DNA of 64,000 nt. Source: Embleya scabrispora (GTDB lineage: Bacteria; Actinomycetota; Actinomycetes; Streptomycetales; Streptomycetaceae). The notes under the pieces were generated by a model. It was given only the letters and a program-made list of their open reading frames with translations, was not told the origin of the DNA and made no database searches. A program made the translations under genes and the position numbers. Where the stretch lies: contig NZ_MWQN01000005.1 in assembly GCF_002024165.1 (NCBI RefSeq), forward strand, positions 248,001-312,000, written 5' to 3'. Position 1 is the first letter of the stretch; every line of letters starts with the position of its first letter. Positions 51,838 through 60,957 of this stretch are shown piece by piece.

Positions 51838-52953
51838 TCACAACCGCGCGTTCGCATCGACGCGGCACCTTCCCACACACCGATCGCGTCGGCTCACCGT
51901 GCGTCGGCACTCGGCCGTCGCGGTTGTGTTGTCACTCCTCAGCGAGGGAACCCGCTGGCACACTCCCTCAGGACCACCCGGAGGGGAAGGTCTCGACCCG
52001 AACCCACGCCCACGGTCCGCCGAATCACTCCAAGAAGCGTTCGCGAAAGCCCGGATCACGGCGTCGGCCAGATGGATCTCCAAGAACGCCGTGACGCGGC
52101 TCTCGAATTCGTCCAGGGTCGCATCGGGATACGACTCCCACGTACGCGCGACAAGGTCGACGTGCTCGGACCAGGCCACGTCCAATTCGGAACGAGAAGC
52201 CTCGGCGCATGCGATGCGCCCCCGTCCCTGCGTCCGCGTAACCGCTCCGTGTAGCGGCGGGCGTGCGAGTCCACCGTCACGGAGTGCCGCAGGACGCGGT
52301 ACGAGCAGTCCAGGCCGCGCGTCGCCACGTCGAGCAGAGCGACGATGTCCGACGGCGATCCCCGCTCGGGCGAGACCGTCGCCCGCAGCGCCCGGCAGCG
52401 CTCCTCCGACTCGGCCAGTACCTCCCATCGACGCAGTTGTACCGCCATGTGGCGCGCAGCCGACCCCATCACCTCCCGGTACCGTGCATCGACGACCCGG
52501 GACTCGGCGGGACGCAGGTCCACGACCCCCAGTCCGAAAACCTGACGACGAACGGCCCCGTAGGAAACCGACGAGCGGAGCCCCCCGTATGGCCGTGTAC
52601 TTGCGGACATACGCGCGGACGTTGCCCACATTGACGATCCTCTGGCGCTCCTCGAGACGAAGACCCACCCGGGCGGCCAGCGCCTGGTGCAGCCCGGACT
52701 CGAAGCGCGAGGCCGCCACAAGCGCCGGATGCGGACCAAGCCCCGTAAGAGCGACCATCCTTGGCTGCGGCGAATCGATCGCCGCGACGAACGAGGCAGC
52801 AGCGTGGTGGCGTTGACCGGGCAGACACCGATCGTCGATCCACGTCGATTGCGCGAGCCGAACTCGGTGCGGCTCGTGCGCGGATGTCGAAACGCGGCGC
52901 CGTCCCGAACGTGGTGGGTGTGCGTCGGACGCGCAGGAGGCGGGATGGCCCAA
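51838..52953 (-). pseudogene. Frameshifted gene of unknown family
   Basis: Protein-like sequence moves from one frame (ASRFESGLHQALAARVGL, VNVGNVRAYVRKYTAIRG) to a second (VVDARYREVMGSAARHMAVQ, SPSDIVALLDVATRGLDCSY) near 52560 and back (SEHVDLVARTWESYPDATLD, FLEIHLADAVIRAFAN) near 52220. Each piece alone is too short to be a full gene. No family recognised. The boundaries are approximate. Confidence 0.4.
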
Positions 52954-53066
52954 TGCCTTCCGTCGTGCCGGACGACGCCCTCACTTCGCCGATCGTCCGC
53001 GTTTGTATACGCGGGCGGCACTGAAGACGAGGGAGCCGGCTGCCGCAGGAGCCATTGCCTGGGGGA

Positions 53067-53717
53067 TTACGCCGATGCGTCGCTGGGAGTCCAGATGGTC
53101 GCTCGTTCGATCATGGTGATGGCGCCCGGTACGTTACGCGTGGGATGGAGATTGAACACGCCCGTCGCGCACGTGGCAAGGGTCGCCGGCTCCACGCGCC
53201 AGTCAGTGCTCCAATCCGGCAGCGGTAGGGCCGCCGGAGCCCCGTCGGGTCCGATGAGCCGGGCGAGTTCCTCCAGCAGTCGGCGGCGCCACTGGCGTTT
53301 CATGGGGCCGACGTCGTTGTACCGGGCGTACTCCTGCCCGTGGGCGCTGTCGCGGACCCACCGACCGAAGAGCCGCATGACGATGGTGGCCGTGTGCTCG
53401 GCCGCGGCCAGAACGGCGGGCAGTTCGACGGCGGCGCGGGCCACGCGTCCTGCCGGGCCGGACAGGTCCCAGCCGTGGCGGCAGATCAGGAAGTCCTCGG
53501 AGAACGCGGACGTGTCCACCCCGTAATTTTGGGCGATGGTCGCGACCATTGACTGACGCAGGTTCCCGTGGCCGCCGTTGTCGTACACCCGGAACCGGAT
53601 GTATCCGCATTCACGAACCATACGCAGCCGACCCTCGGCGTACGCCAACGTCATGCGCGGTCCGGACCAGTTCCGCACCGACTCTCGTGCCCAATCCTCC
53701 AGCATGGACAACGTCAT
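53067..53717 (-). CDS. Unknown protein
   Basis: 216 aa from ATG 53717 (GGAGAG upstream). Mixed alpha/beta composition with several Trp and Cys (LEDWARESVRNWSGPRMTLA, RFRVYDNGGHGNLRQSMVAT, FLICRHGWDLSG). No membrane helix, signal peptide or catalytic motif recognised. Lies downstream of the terminator of the 54-60 kb operon, so probably transcribed independently. Confidence 0.6.
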   Translation of the reverse strand: MTLSMLEDWARESVRNWSGPRMTLAYAEGRLRMVRECGYIRFRVYDNGGHGNLRQSMVATIAQNYGVDTSAFSEDFLICRHGWDLSGPAGRVARAAVELPAVLAAAEHTATIVMRLFGRWVRDSAHGQEYARYNDVGPMKRQWRRRLLEELARLIGPDGAPAALPLPDWSTDWRVEPATLATCATGVFNLHPTRNVPGAITMIERATIWTPSDASA

Positions 53718-54142
53718 TGGGAAACTCTCCGTCTCATGCGCGCCGTCCGGCGCAGGATCGACTGCAGTGGTGATGGTGTCGGCGGTGGAGCGCACCGGAG
53801 GAGCACAGGGAACGCGGCTGCCGCGTGTACCCCGCGTCGGCGGGCGGCCCGTAGGGACCGGTCTTCGACACGCGTCCGCTCCTCGGGCGAAAGGATCGTG
53901 CTGTTCGCTCAACCCAGAGCGGCGGAAGCCGCAGCGTTGTGCGGCCACGTGACGTGCGGCGGCCGGGGCGGGCCCGTTGCGGTGAAACCGCGACGCCGAT
54001 GTACCCAGACACAGGTGTCGGGACCCGGTTGCCTGTCGGACCCTGCGGTTGTGCCCCTTCAGCAATGTTGCCGGGCAACGTGACATGGGGACACTGGTCT
54101 GCCCCCCTCCCGGCGCCCGGCGTCACGGGGAGGGGTGGGGTG
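53718..54142. other. Intergenic, no gene seen
   Basis: About 425 bp between the 216-aa gene start and the operon terminator; should contain the promoter of the 216-aa gene. No promoter box identified. Confidence 0.5.
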
Positions 54143-54186
54143 GGCTTCGTCGGGCGCCCGCTTGCACACGGGCGCCCGACGAAGCC
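54143..54186. terminator. Strong intrinsic terminator of the AAA/VWA/helicase operon
   Basis: Perfect 18-bp stem GGCTTCGTCGGGCGCCCG / CGGGCGCCCGACGAAGCC with an 8-nt loop. It begins one base after the helicase stop codon. Confidence 0.85.
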
Positions 54187-54187
54187 G

Positions 54188-55522
54188 TCACACCTGGGGG
54201 AGCAACGACAACCTCTCCAGCAACCGCAGGTGCTCCACGGCGCCGGGCGTTCCGGCGGGCGCGGCGAACAGAACGTCCTCGATCGCGGGATCGGTGACGA
54301 TGGTCAGGTGCGCGCTGTGCCGGGTGAGCAGCACGCAAGCCCGACCGAGATCGGTGGCGAACGGACCGATGCCCCGATGCCCGATCAAGGGATGCAGCAC
54401 CACAGTCGCGGGTCGTTCGGAACCCTGGAGTTGGTTCGCCGTGCCCACCACGACGCCGGGGTGGGCTTCCAAGAGTGCGCGGACGGCGGACGACTGGATC
54501 ACATGCGGGCACACCACCGCGATGTCGGAAGCCTCCAGGGGGCGCGTGGGGTGCCCTTCGCGTTCCAGAACGTGTCCGTCGAGCAGTTCGTCAACTCGCC
54601 GCGCAACGGCTGCCGTCGCGCGGGGATCCGCACGCCCCGCCGAGGCAGAAACGGTGCGACGCACGACTTCGGGCAGAGCCTCACCGTCCGGTCGGCGAAC
54701 GGCGGTGGGGGGACGGCGGGACGTGAAGGGTTGCTGCGGATAGAACACGGGTTGGATCAACGCCGTGGTGTCCGACCCCAGACGCCATGTATGAGGCAGA
54801 TCCACTACGGTCGTGACTTCGGGAAACTTGCGCATCAGGACCTCGGGAGACGGCAGATGCGGCGCGTGCGGATCACGCTCCCAGCGGGCGGGAATCTGGG
54901 CGGTGACCATCGGCGGGATCTGCCCGGGATCCCCCACACACACGATCTGTTGGGCAAACGCTCCGAGGGGTTCGAGTTTGGCTGCGGACATCTGCCACGC
55001 TTCGTCGATCATCATCACGTCGCAGGCCATGGCGTCGGCGTTGCGGTACATCCAGCTTTCCGCCGTGGCCACGATGACGCCCCCGTTGCGGAACCGGGAC
55101 GTGACGTGTCGGGCGGTGACCACCCGCAGCCCGGGTATACGGGGTGTTTCGGGATCGTCCTGTTTCCAGACGAGAACGACACGGTCGGTCAAGGCGGCCA
55201 CTCGGGTGGCGAGTTCGATCGCCTGCATGCGGGTCTGTGCCGCGAGTCCGACCCGCAGGCCGGCACGGGTTCCCAGTGCGGCGGCGGCCAGTGAGACGAA
55301 TCGGGTCTTCCCGGCTCCGGGGGGCGAACGGACGACCGTGGCCGGATCGCCGCTCCAGATCGCCTGCAAGGCCCGTGCCGTGTGCGGAACGTCCAGGAGT
55401 TCGTAACCGGCCCACGGCCGAAGAAGCGTTGCCGGCTCCGATTGCGGGATGACGGGCGTGGACGGCGGGGGTTCGCCCACGGCACCGGCGGGCTCACCGG
55501 AAGGTGAAACGTTGATCAACAT
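54188..55522 (-). CDS. SF1-type (UPF1/DNA2-like) helicase
   Basis: 444 aa. Walker A SPPGAGKTRF (66-75), Walker B MMIDEAWQMS (171-180), motif III CVGDPGQIPP (195-204), motif V region VVVGTANQLQGSERPATVV and motif VI-like LGRACVLLTRHSAH. All core SF1 motifs can be placed. It is shorter than most SF1B helicases. ATG 55522 has AGGAAC. Last gene of the operon. Confidence 0.8.
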   Translation of the reverse strand: MLINVSPSGEPAGAVGEPPPSTPVIPQSEPATLLRPWAGYELLDVPHTARALQAIWSGDPATVVRSPPGAGKTRFVSLAAAALGTRAGLRVGLAAQTRMQAIELATRVAALTDRVVLVWKQDDPETPRIPGLRVVTARHVTSRFRNGGVIVATAESWMYRNADAMACDVMMIDEAWQMSAAKLEPLGAFAQQIVCVGDPGQIPPMVTAQIPARWERDPHAPHLPSPEVLMRKFPEVTTVVDLPHTWRLGSDTTALIQPVFYPQQPFTSRRPPTAVRRPDGEALPEVVRRTVSASAGRADPRATAAVARRVDELLDGHVLEREGHPTRPLEASDIAVVCPHVIQSSAVRALLEAHPGVVVGTANQLQGSERPATVVLHPLIGHRGIGPFATDLGRACVLLTRHSAHLTIVTDPAIEDVLFAAPAGTPGAVEHLRLLERLSLLPQV

Positions 55523-55571
55523 GGGTGTTCCTGTAGGTCGGGGCGGGCTCCGCGAACACGGAGCCCGCCGA

Positions 55572-56723
55572 TCACACGTCGGTGTCTGCTGCTGCCCAGA
55601 CCACTTCCATGGGCACGTTCCGCCCGGCGCGCGAGGGAGGTTTCCGGGTCGTGAGCCAGGAACCGCGTCGCCGCAGACTCTCCGCGACGCGCCGGCCGTG
55701 TGCCTGCATGGCTGCGACCACGGGCGTGGGCATGACCGTGACCCGCGCGCCCGCGTGTTGCGCGGTGACGCGACTCGTCCGCAGGTTGAGGACAAGGCGA
55801 CCCCTGCGGTTGCCGATGGACTCGATCGTGGCGGTGAACGCCGCTCGCGACGTGTCGCCGTCCGGAAGACCGATCCACCCCACGACACCCTGCCCCGGTC
55901 GCAGACGCGACTCCAGCCGATCGGACTCCAGGACGTGCCGCTCCACCTTGTTCTTCGTCTGCGCCGCAACGGGGGCGAGCGTGCCGTGCACCACGTCCCC
56001 GGAGTGGACGTACCGGGCACGGATCAGGGGATCGGCCATGAGACCGGATTCGAGAAGATCCGTCGCATCGCAGCGCAGACGCAGTTCGAGCGCGGCGGCC
56101 GATCGCGGGGCAACGGTCGGCAACCCGTCACCGAAGCGGGCGACGGCATCGTCCCAGGCAAACTGCTCGCCTTCCGCCATCACGCGCAGAACCGGCAAGG
56201 GAGTTCCCACGGTGACCTTGTCGTACAGATCGAACAACGCCTGCGCACCGGTGCCGTGCACCCGCAACCAGTCGAGCCACACACCCGGATCGTGATCGTG
56301 CTCGGGAGAGGTCCCGCACACCCAGCGCCGACCGCACGCACGCACCACGTCGACCACGGACACGCTGACCGGGAACTCCGCCTGCCGCTCCCACCAACGC
56401 ACCACCATGTTCACGTCCGCGTCCTGGATACGCTGCGCCGCCAGGGTGCGCAGTGCTGCGGAACCGGCGGTCACCAGCGTGGGCGGCGCCGCACCGGGGC
56501 CGATCCCCAGATCGGACAGCACGGCGACCGCGCCTGCCGGTCGGACGTGCGCGTCCGCGCCACGTCCGACGATGCGCAGACCGGGGCGTCCCCCTCGCGG
56601 CTGGTAGGCCACGGCGATCGGGTCCGTGCCCCGCAGTACGGGCGCGTGGACCATGCGTGGCGCGGGTCGGCCCGTGCGTTGCGCGTGCAACCGCTGTGCG
56701 AGATCGAAGAGTTCCACCGTCAT
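55572..56723 (-). CDS. Unknown operon protein, 383 aa
   Basis: From ATG 56723 with AGGAGGG. N-terminal part ELFDLAQRLHAQRTGRP, central VVDVVRACGRRWVCGTSPEH, and a basic C-terminal third (RRGRLVLNLRTSRVTAQHAG). No motif recognised. ATG overlaps the 75-aa gene stop (ATGA), so it is translated with it. Always-conserved partner or substrate adaptor of the AAA/VWA pair is a guess. Confidence 0.65.
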   Translation of the reverse strand: MTVELFDLAQRLHAQRTGRPAPRMVHAPVLRGTDPIAVAYQPRGGRPGLRIVGRGADAHVRPAGAVAVLSDLGIGPGAAPPTLVTAGSAALRTLAAQRIQDADVNMVVRWWERQAEFPVSVSVVDVVRACGRRWVCGTSPEHDHDPGVWLDWLRVHGTGAQALFDLYDKVTVGTPLPVLRVMAEGEQFAWDDAVARFGDGLPTVAPRSAAALELRLRCDATDLLESGLMADPLIRARYVHSGDVVHGTLAPVAAQTKNKVERHVLESDRLESRLRPGQGVVGWIGLPDGDTSRAAFTATIESIGNRRGRLVLNLRTSRVTAQHAGARVTVMPTPVVAAMQAHGRRVAESLRRRGSWLTTRKPPSRAGRNVPMEVVWAAADTDV

Positions 56724-56947
56724 CGTGCGCCCTCCTGCTCGGACGGCGTGGTCGTCGCGACCACGGGGATCGATGGGGGGTTCGCGGAGCGGGCCCAGCC
56801 GTCCCGCAAGGCGTCGGTGATCGCCTCCGGGGTGTCGGCCGGCCCGCCGCTCGCTGCGGTTTCCGCGCGTGCCACATCGAGTCCCGTGCCGTGCAGGACG
56901 AGCGTGGCGTGAGCCCGGAGCGCAGATCGATCGCGCAAGCGCGTCAT
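56720..56947 (-). CDS. Small operon protein, 75 aa, unknown
   Basis: Starts at ATG 56947 overlapping the VWA stop (ATGA) and ends overlapping the next start (ATGA). Sequence (RLRDRSALRAHATLVLHGTG, DTPEAITDALRDGWARS) has no known motif. Double stop-start overlaps argue that it is a real, coupled gene. Confidence 0.6.
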   Translation of the reverse strand: MTRLRDRSALRAHATLVLHGTGLDVARAETAASGGPADTPEAITDALRDGWARSANPPSIPVVATTTPSEQEGAR

Positions 56948-58179
56948 GCGGCCACCGCCTCACGGACACGCACGGTGCTCATCCATGGCGGAGGCTCCTC
57001 GTGTGATGCATGCTTGCCGATGAGCACCGCGATCACCCGCGCCGTCGTAGGGACTTCCGGCCACGGGGTGTGGCCGTCGGTGAGCACGACGATCACCTCC
57101 GGTCGTGACGGCAGTCCGGCGGCGGCTGCGATGCCCACCCTCATGTCCGTCCCGCCGCCGCCGACGAGTTTGACGCTCTCGCTTCCGGTATAGGTCTCGA
57201 CATGCGCCTGCGCGTCACAGGAGACGACTGACATGCGGGTTCGGTCCACACCCACACTCGTGAAGATGCCGGCCGTCTCCGCCATCGCGGTGTCGAGTTC
57301 GGACTGACCCATCGAGCCCGACGTGTCCACGACCACGGCCACGGACAGGCGCGGCCCCCGCAGCGACGGACGAAGGAACTCGTCGTCCTGACAACGCCGC
57401 GACGGACGCCGACGATCGAAATCCGTGGCACCCTGGGCACGCGCGACCGTGGCACGGACCGATCCGGCCAAAATTTCCTGCCACGGCACCTGCGGCGGGG
57501 CCAACTCCCGCGACGCCCACCGCCGCAGGGAATCCGGCATCGTGCCGCGCGCTGTGCCGGAGAAGTACCGTTGCGCGGCGCGCGCAACGCTCGCGCGCAC
57601 ACTGCCCCGCTCGCACGGGCCCAACCCGGGCGCCCGCCCGGCCGTGGCTTCCCATATCGGGCCGGGCATTCCCGCGCCCGAACCGCAGCCACCACCGAGG
57701 CTCCCCGAGGTGCGGCCGGGCGTGCGCTGCACGAGTCGGGCGTAGTACTGCTCCTCGATTCCTCCTTCGGGCAGCCCGAGGCCGGCCGGGGTCACCACCT
57801 GATCCGGCAGGACGACGCCCGCCGCCAGCAGCCCCTCGTTGATCGCGGCGTCCGTGGCGAGGTTCCAACAGGCGCCGTCGAAGGGGTCCAACGCCCTCGC
57901 GCGGTCGTGGTGATTGCGCAACAGATGCCAGATCTCGTGCAGAAGCACACCTCCGACCATGGCCGCAGGCCACTTGTCCGGCCCGACAAGCAAATCGGGG
58001 TCCACGTACAGCCGCCACGCGGCATCGACCGCGAACGTTCCCAGCCCCTCCGCCGCGAGCGGTTTCAGGGCGTAGGCGGCCGATGCCGCGTACGGCTGCA
58101 ATTCCAACGACACGAACCGCCCCGTCTCGTACGCCCTCGACTCGTCGGGTCCGAGCGCGCGAATCGTGCGGGGAATCAC
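56944..58179 (-). CDS. VWA-domain protein with HEXXH metallopeptidase-like domain (DUF2201 type)
   Basis: 411 aa. The N-terminal half has GGVLLHEIWHLLRNHHDRA, an HEXXH zinc motif at 81-85, followed by DAAINEGLLAAG. The C-terminal half is a von Willebrand A domain with MIDAS VAVVVDTSGSMGQS (about 280-292), later GGGGTDMRVG and VIVVLTDGHTPWP. GTG 58179 overlaps the AAA stop (GTGA). MoxR-type AAA plus VWA pairs act together, with the ATPase remodelling VWA-bound targets. This one also contains a potential protease. Confidence 0.88.
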   Translation of the reverse strand: MIPRTIRALGPDESRAYETGRFVSLELQPYAASAAYALKPLAAEGLGTFAVDAAWRLYVDPDLLVGPDKWPAAMVGGVLLHEIWHLLRNHHDRARALDPFDGACWNLATDAAINEGLLAAGVVLPDQVVTPAGLGLPEGGIEEQYYARLVQRTPGRTSGSLGGGCGSGAGMPGPIWEATAGRAPGLGPCERGSVRASVARAAQRYFSGTARGTMPDSLRRWASRELAPPQVPWQEILAGSVRATVARAQGATDFDRRRPSRRCQDDEFLRPSLRGPRLSVAVVVDTSGSMGQSELDTAMAETAGIFTSVGVDRTRMSVVSCDAQAHVETYTGSESVKLVGGGGTDMRVGIAAAAGLPSRPEVIVVLTDGHTPWPEVPTTARVIAVLIGKHASHEEPPPWMSTVRVREAVAA

Positions 58180-58868
58180 TGCTGCGCCCGAATGAGACCG
58201 GCGTCTTCGAGGACCTTCCCGAACGCACGCGCCGAACGAGGAATCGCCGTGCCCTGCGGACGGATCCGGATGAGATCCTGAACGGCCGAGGCCACAAGCG
58301 ACGGCCGCACGTCTGCGGCGATCACGAACGGTCGCCATGCCTGTAGCCAGGCGGCCTTCGTATCCTGGCCCTGAGCCCAGGCGACCACGCCCCCGAGAAT
58401 CGCGAACAACTGATCCTCGCGCAGCGCCTCCCAATCGACCGACGCGGGATCCGACAGGACCGTTTCGGTCTCCGGCAGGTCGCATTCCTTCAGCCACGTC
58501 AGGAAAGCCGAGCCCACTACCGCACCAACGAGTCCGTACACCACGGTGGTCAACGCCTCCGTGTCGTCGGGACGCAGGTGCGGAGCCACCTTCGTGAGCA
58601 TTTCCCACGTGCGGGGCGACGGCCACGCCTTGCTTGCCTCCGCCGTCTGCTTCGGAAGCTGCATCAACGCGTTTCCTTGCCTCTTGATGTAGCCGGCCAC
58701 CCATCCCGCCCACTCACGCTCGGACTCCCGAGAACCCCGCAGTGCCCGGGACGTGGGCGCCTGGAATCCGCCCAGCATTCCGCTGATCCATTCCTCGGTG
58801 TCGACGCAGTGCATCACGTGGAGGAACCGGTTCGACAAGGGTGCGCTCAGGGGCCACCCTCCGGACAT
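58176..58868 (-). CDS. MoxR-family AAA ATPase, C-terminal part (separate frame)
   Basis: 230 aa if begun at ATG 58868. The start GGWPLSAPLSNRFLHVMHC is the sensor-2-side continuation of a MoxR domain, where GWDLAPPLANRF-like sequence normally follows AANP. The remainder is helical (DDTEALTTVVYGLVGAVVGS) with no second catalytic motif. This is the 3' half of one gene whose 5' half is at 58847-59296. The reading frame changes at a run of five G on the + strand (58873-58877). Re-initiation at ATG 58868 is possible. Confidence 0.75.
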   Translation of the reverse strand: MSGGWPLSAPLSNRFLHVMHCVDTEEWISGMLGGFQAPTSRALRGSRESEREWAGWVAGYIKRQGNALMQLPKQTAEASKAWPSPRTWEMLTKVAPHLRPDDTEALTTVVYGLVGAVVGSAFLTWLKECDLPETETVLSDPASVDWEALREDQLFAILGGVVAWAQGQDTKAAWLQAWRPFVIAADVRPSLVASAVQDLIRIRPQGTAIPRSARAFGKVLEDAGLIRAQQ

Positions 58869-59296
58869 GCTCGGGGGTTGGCCGCCGCCACGATCTGTAC
58901 ACCGTCAGGGAGTTCGTGGTCCCCGACCTTGCGGTCGAGAACGACACCGAGGAGCGCGGCTTGCACGGCCGGCGGTGCCGTCGTGATCTCGTCCAGCCCG
59001 AGAAGGTCGTCGGGCTTCAGGTCTGTTGCCCACCGGGGCGGCAACATGACCATGCCTTGCTCGGTGCGCAGGGGCAGGCCTGCGAAGTCACCCGGTTCGC
59101 GGACGGAGCCGATGACGATTTCGGCCCGCGCCTGCCGGGCGTTCGCCACGGCCCGCATCAGGGACGACTTCCCGATGCCGGGGTCTCCCCACAGCAGAAC
59201 CGGCACGCCACCCATGTAGGCGGCGTCCAGAACGGTTGCAATGGTCTCAAGTCCCGGTGTGGGCAGGGTGGCTGCGTTTTCGGGCTCGTTCGTCAC
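58847..59296 (-). CDS. MoxR-family AAA ATPase, N-terminal part
   Basis: 149 aa from GTG 59296 (GGGAGAGG upstream). Walker A LLWGDPGIGKSSLM (35-48), pore-loop region IGSVREPGDFAGLP, Walker B LLGLDEITTAPPAVQAALLG (98-117), sensor-1 VQIVAAANP. After AANP the frame runs to a stop as RACPEGGP. One extra C restores AANPPSMSGGWPLSAPL and joins the downstream part. First gene of the overlapped operon. Confidence 0.8.
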   Translation of the reverse strand: MTNEPENAATLPTPGLETIATVLDAAYMGGVPVLLWGDPGIGKSSLMRAVANARQARAEIVIGSVREPGDFAGLPLRTEQGMVMLPPRWATDLKPDDLLGLDEITTAPPAVQAALLGVVLDRKVGDHELPDGVQIVAAANPRACPEGGP

Positions 59297-59397
59297 GGTG
59301 GTGCCTCTCCCTTGGGGGATGGGGCTGTTCAGGCCCCGCCGGGTGATCCCGGTGATTCGAAACTAGCCGCGACAGGCATGCTCCCGGAGCCCCGAAA

Positions 59398-59443
59398 CCC
59401 CCTTCCCGCGACGGGCCGAGGCGGGCCGGCGCGGGGAAGGGGG
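59398..59443. terminator. GC-rich hairpin upstream of the AAA gene
   Basis: CCCCCTTCCCGCG (59398-59410) pairs with CGCGGGGAAGGGGG (59430-59443), with one bulged base. It lies about 240 bp after the end of the 59683-60393 gene and 100 bp before the AAA gene, so it may separate two transcription units or act as an attenuator. Confidence 0.45.
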
Positions 59444-59682
59444 CAGGGGGCGCGAGGACGGCGGATTCGTCGGGTACACCGGCCCGGAGAAGAACCCGGG
59501 GGCGGTTTCTCGGCGGCCGGTACGAGCCGATCGTGCGTGACGCGAACGGACGATCGGGGAAGGGACACGGCACCGAGGTCGGCAGAGTCGGGCGATTGCA
59601 CCTGAGGAGCAGCCGACACGCGGGCCGACGGGCGACCTTCGACACATGAAGGCTGCGGAGAAACGAGCCCGAGCGGACCTCG

Positions 59683-60393
59683 TCAGCCCAACTCGCCACC
59701 ACAGTGGGGGCACACCGACACAGCCTGCGCGGGCTCTGCCACCCGCCACTCGCCCCGATCGACGGGGGCGGGGCGATCGACGACCTGCTCGGGCAGGTGG
59801 GCCTCGACGACCCGGGCGTCGGACGGCGCCGCGGGCGCAGGGGTGTCGACCCCCGCCTCCTTCCGGGAACGCTCCGGTACGCCGCTTCTTGCCGCACGGG
59901 TGGCCGCGTCGAGAACGCCCGGCACCACCTCGCCGATCAACATGGCCTGGTCCACATCGTCCCGTCCGGCGCGTCGCAGGATTTCGTCGACAAGGGCCGG
60001 TAGTTGTGGCTTGAGGAGTGTGGACGCCGGTCCCGCGCTCGTGGCCGCGGCGATGCCGCGGATCTCTTCGATGGTCGTTGCGCCGGCGGCCGCGGCCAGG
60101 CGCTCGACGACCAGCGCGTAGTCCATGACACGTTGGACCTGACTCGATCCCACGTCCAAGAGAGCGGCGAGGGCCTTGCGCGACGACGCATAGCCGCACA
60201 GTCCGGGCCCGCCCCGCACCACCCACACCACGATGTCCGCATGCGTACGACGAAGTGCGAACCTCAAACGCTGCAACTCCTCGACGGCCGCCGAGGAGTC
60301 GTGGAAGCGGCCCACGGCCGCAAGAGGTTCGGGGGGCATCACCCGACCGGTCACGACCTGTTCGACTGGTGCCTGGGGCGACGTGTCGGTCAC
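59683..60393 (-). CDS. Unknown protein with HTH-like region and C-terminal zinc-ribbon half
   Basis: 236 aa from GTG 60393, chosen because GGAG lies 8 nt upstream; ATG 60510 is an alternative but has a poor ribosome-binding site and an AT-rich first codon block. SRKALAALLDVGSSQVQRVM looks like a helix-turn-helix of the KorB/ParB class. The last residues CPHCGGELG are one Cys pair of a zinc ribbon. Possibly the operon regulator or a DNA-binding component. Same strand as the AAA/VWA operon. Confidence 0.6.
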   Translation of the reverse strand: MTDTSPQAPVEQVVTGRVMPPEPLAAVGRFHDSSAAVEELQRLRFALRRTHADIVVWVVRGGPGLCGYASSRKALAALLDVGSSQVQRVMDYALVVERLAAAAGATTIEEIRGIAAATSAGPASTLLKPQLPALVDEILRRAGRDDVDQAMLIGEVVPGVLDAATRAARSGVPERSRKEAGVDTPAPAAPSDARVVEAHLPEQVVDRPAPVDRGEWRVAEPAQAVSVCPHCGGELG

Positions 60394-60483
60394 GAGCTGC
60401 TCCGGATTCGGTTCGACCGGGTCCTGCCCGCCGGGCTCCGACGAGCAAGCCCCCGCAACCGTTTCGCACGACCGGCATGGACT

Positions 60484-60525
60484 ACCGATGACAATAGAAC
60501 GTATATACATTATTGACTTCGGTGG
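60484..60525. promoter_or_regulatory. AT-rich divergent promoter region
   Basis: A short stretch with TATATACATTATTGA, about 50% AT in a >70% GC surrounding, lies between the minus-strand operon and the + strand thioesterase operon. It probably holds -10 elements for both. Matches to consensus are not exact. Confidence 0.5.
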
Positions 60526-60615
60526 ATGTCACGACAGATTGTTCCCGCCACGGAATACGGACGTCCCCGTCGAATCCGCGGCCGCCACGGGCGGCCCAGG
60601 ACGGAGGAATGCGGC

Positions 60616-60957
60616 GTGAACGCCGACAGCCGATACACAGCCCTGGCCCGCGCCGGCTGGGAAGCACGCAACCCGGACATCGCCCTGGACGACGCCTACT
60701 TCGAGGAAGTGGGACGACTCATCGATGCGGAAGTCCGCGCGACTGCGGCAGCCCTCGCGGCGGTGACACCGTTCACCGGACACGGCCAAGGCTCCCCGGG
60801 ACACTTCGCCCGCCTCGCCCGACGAGCCGAAACCACGGTCCTCGACGGCCGCGACCCCACAGGCGAACTCGCACGATCCGCAACACCGCCGCGACCCCCC
60901 GACGGAGTCCCCCGCGCGCTGTACGCCACGGTCGTCGGCGGGGTGATCGAACTGTGA
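60616..60957 (+). CDS. Unknown protein, first gene of thioesterase operon
   Basis: 113 aa from GTG 60616, directly behind GGAGGA. Helical N-terminus (RAGWEARNPDIALDDAYFEE) and a Pro/Arg-rich end. The stop overlaps the thioesterase start (GTGA). No domain recognised. Confidence 0.6.
   Translation: MNADSRYTALARAGWEARNPDIALDDAYFEEVGRLIDAEVRATAAALAAVTPFTGHGQGSPGHFARLARRAETTVLDGRDPTGELARSATPPRPPDGVPRALYATVVGGVIEL

Noticed and set aside
60394-60510. ATG 60510 as start of the zinc-ribbon protein
   Set aside because: Lies inside the AT-rich promoter-like region with a poor ribosome-binding site; GTG 60393 has GGAG at good spacing.
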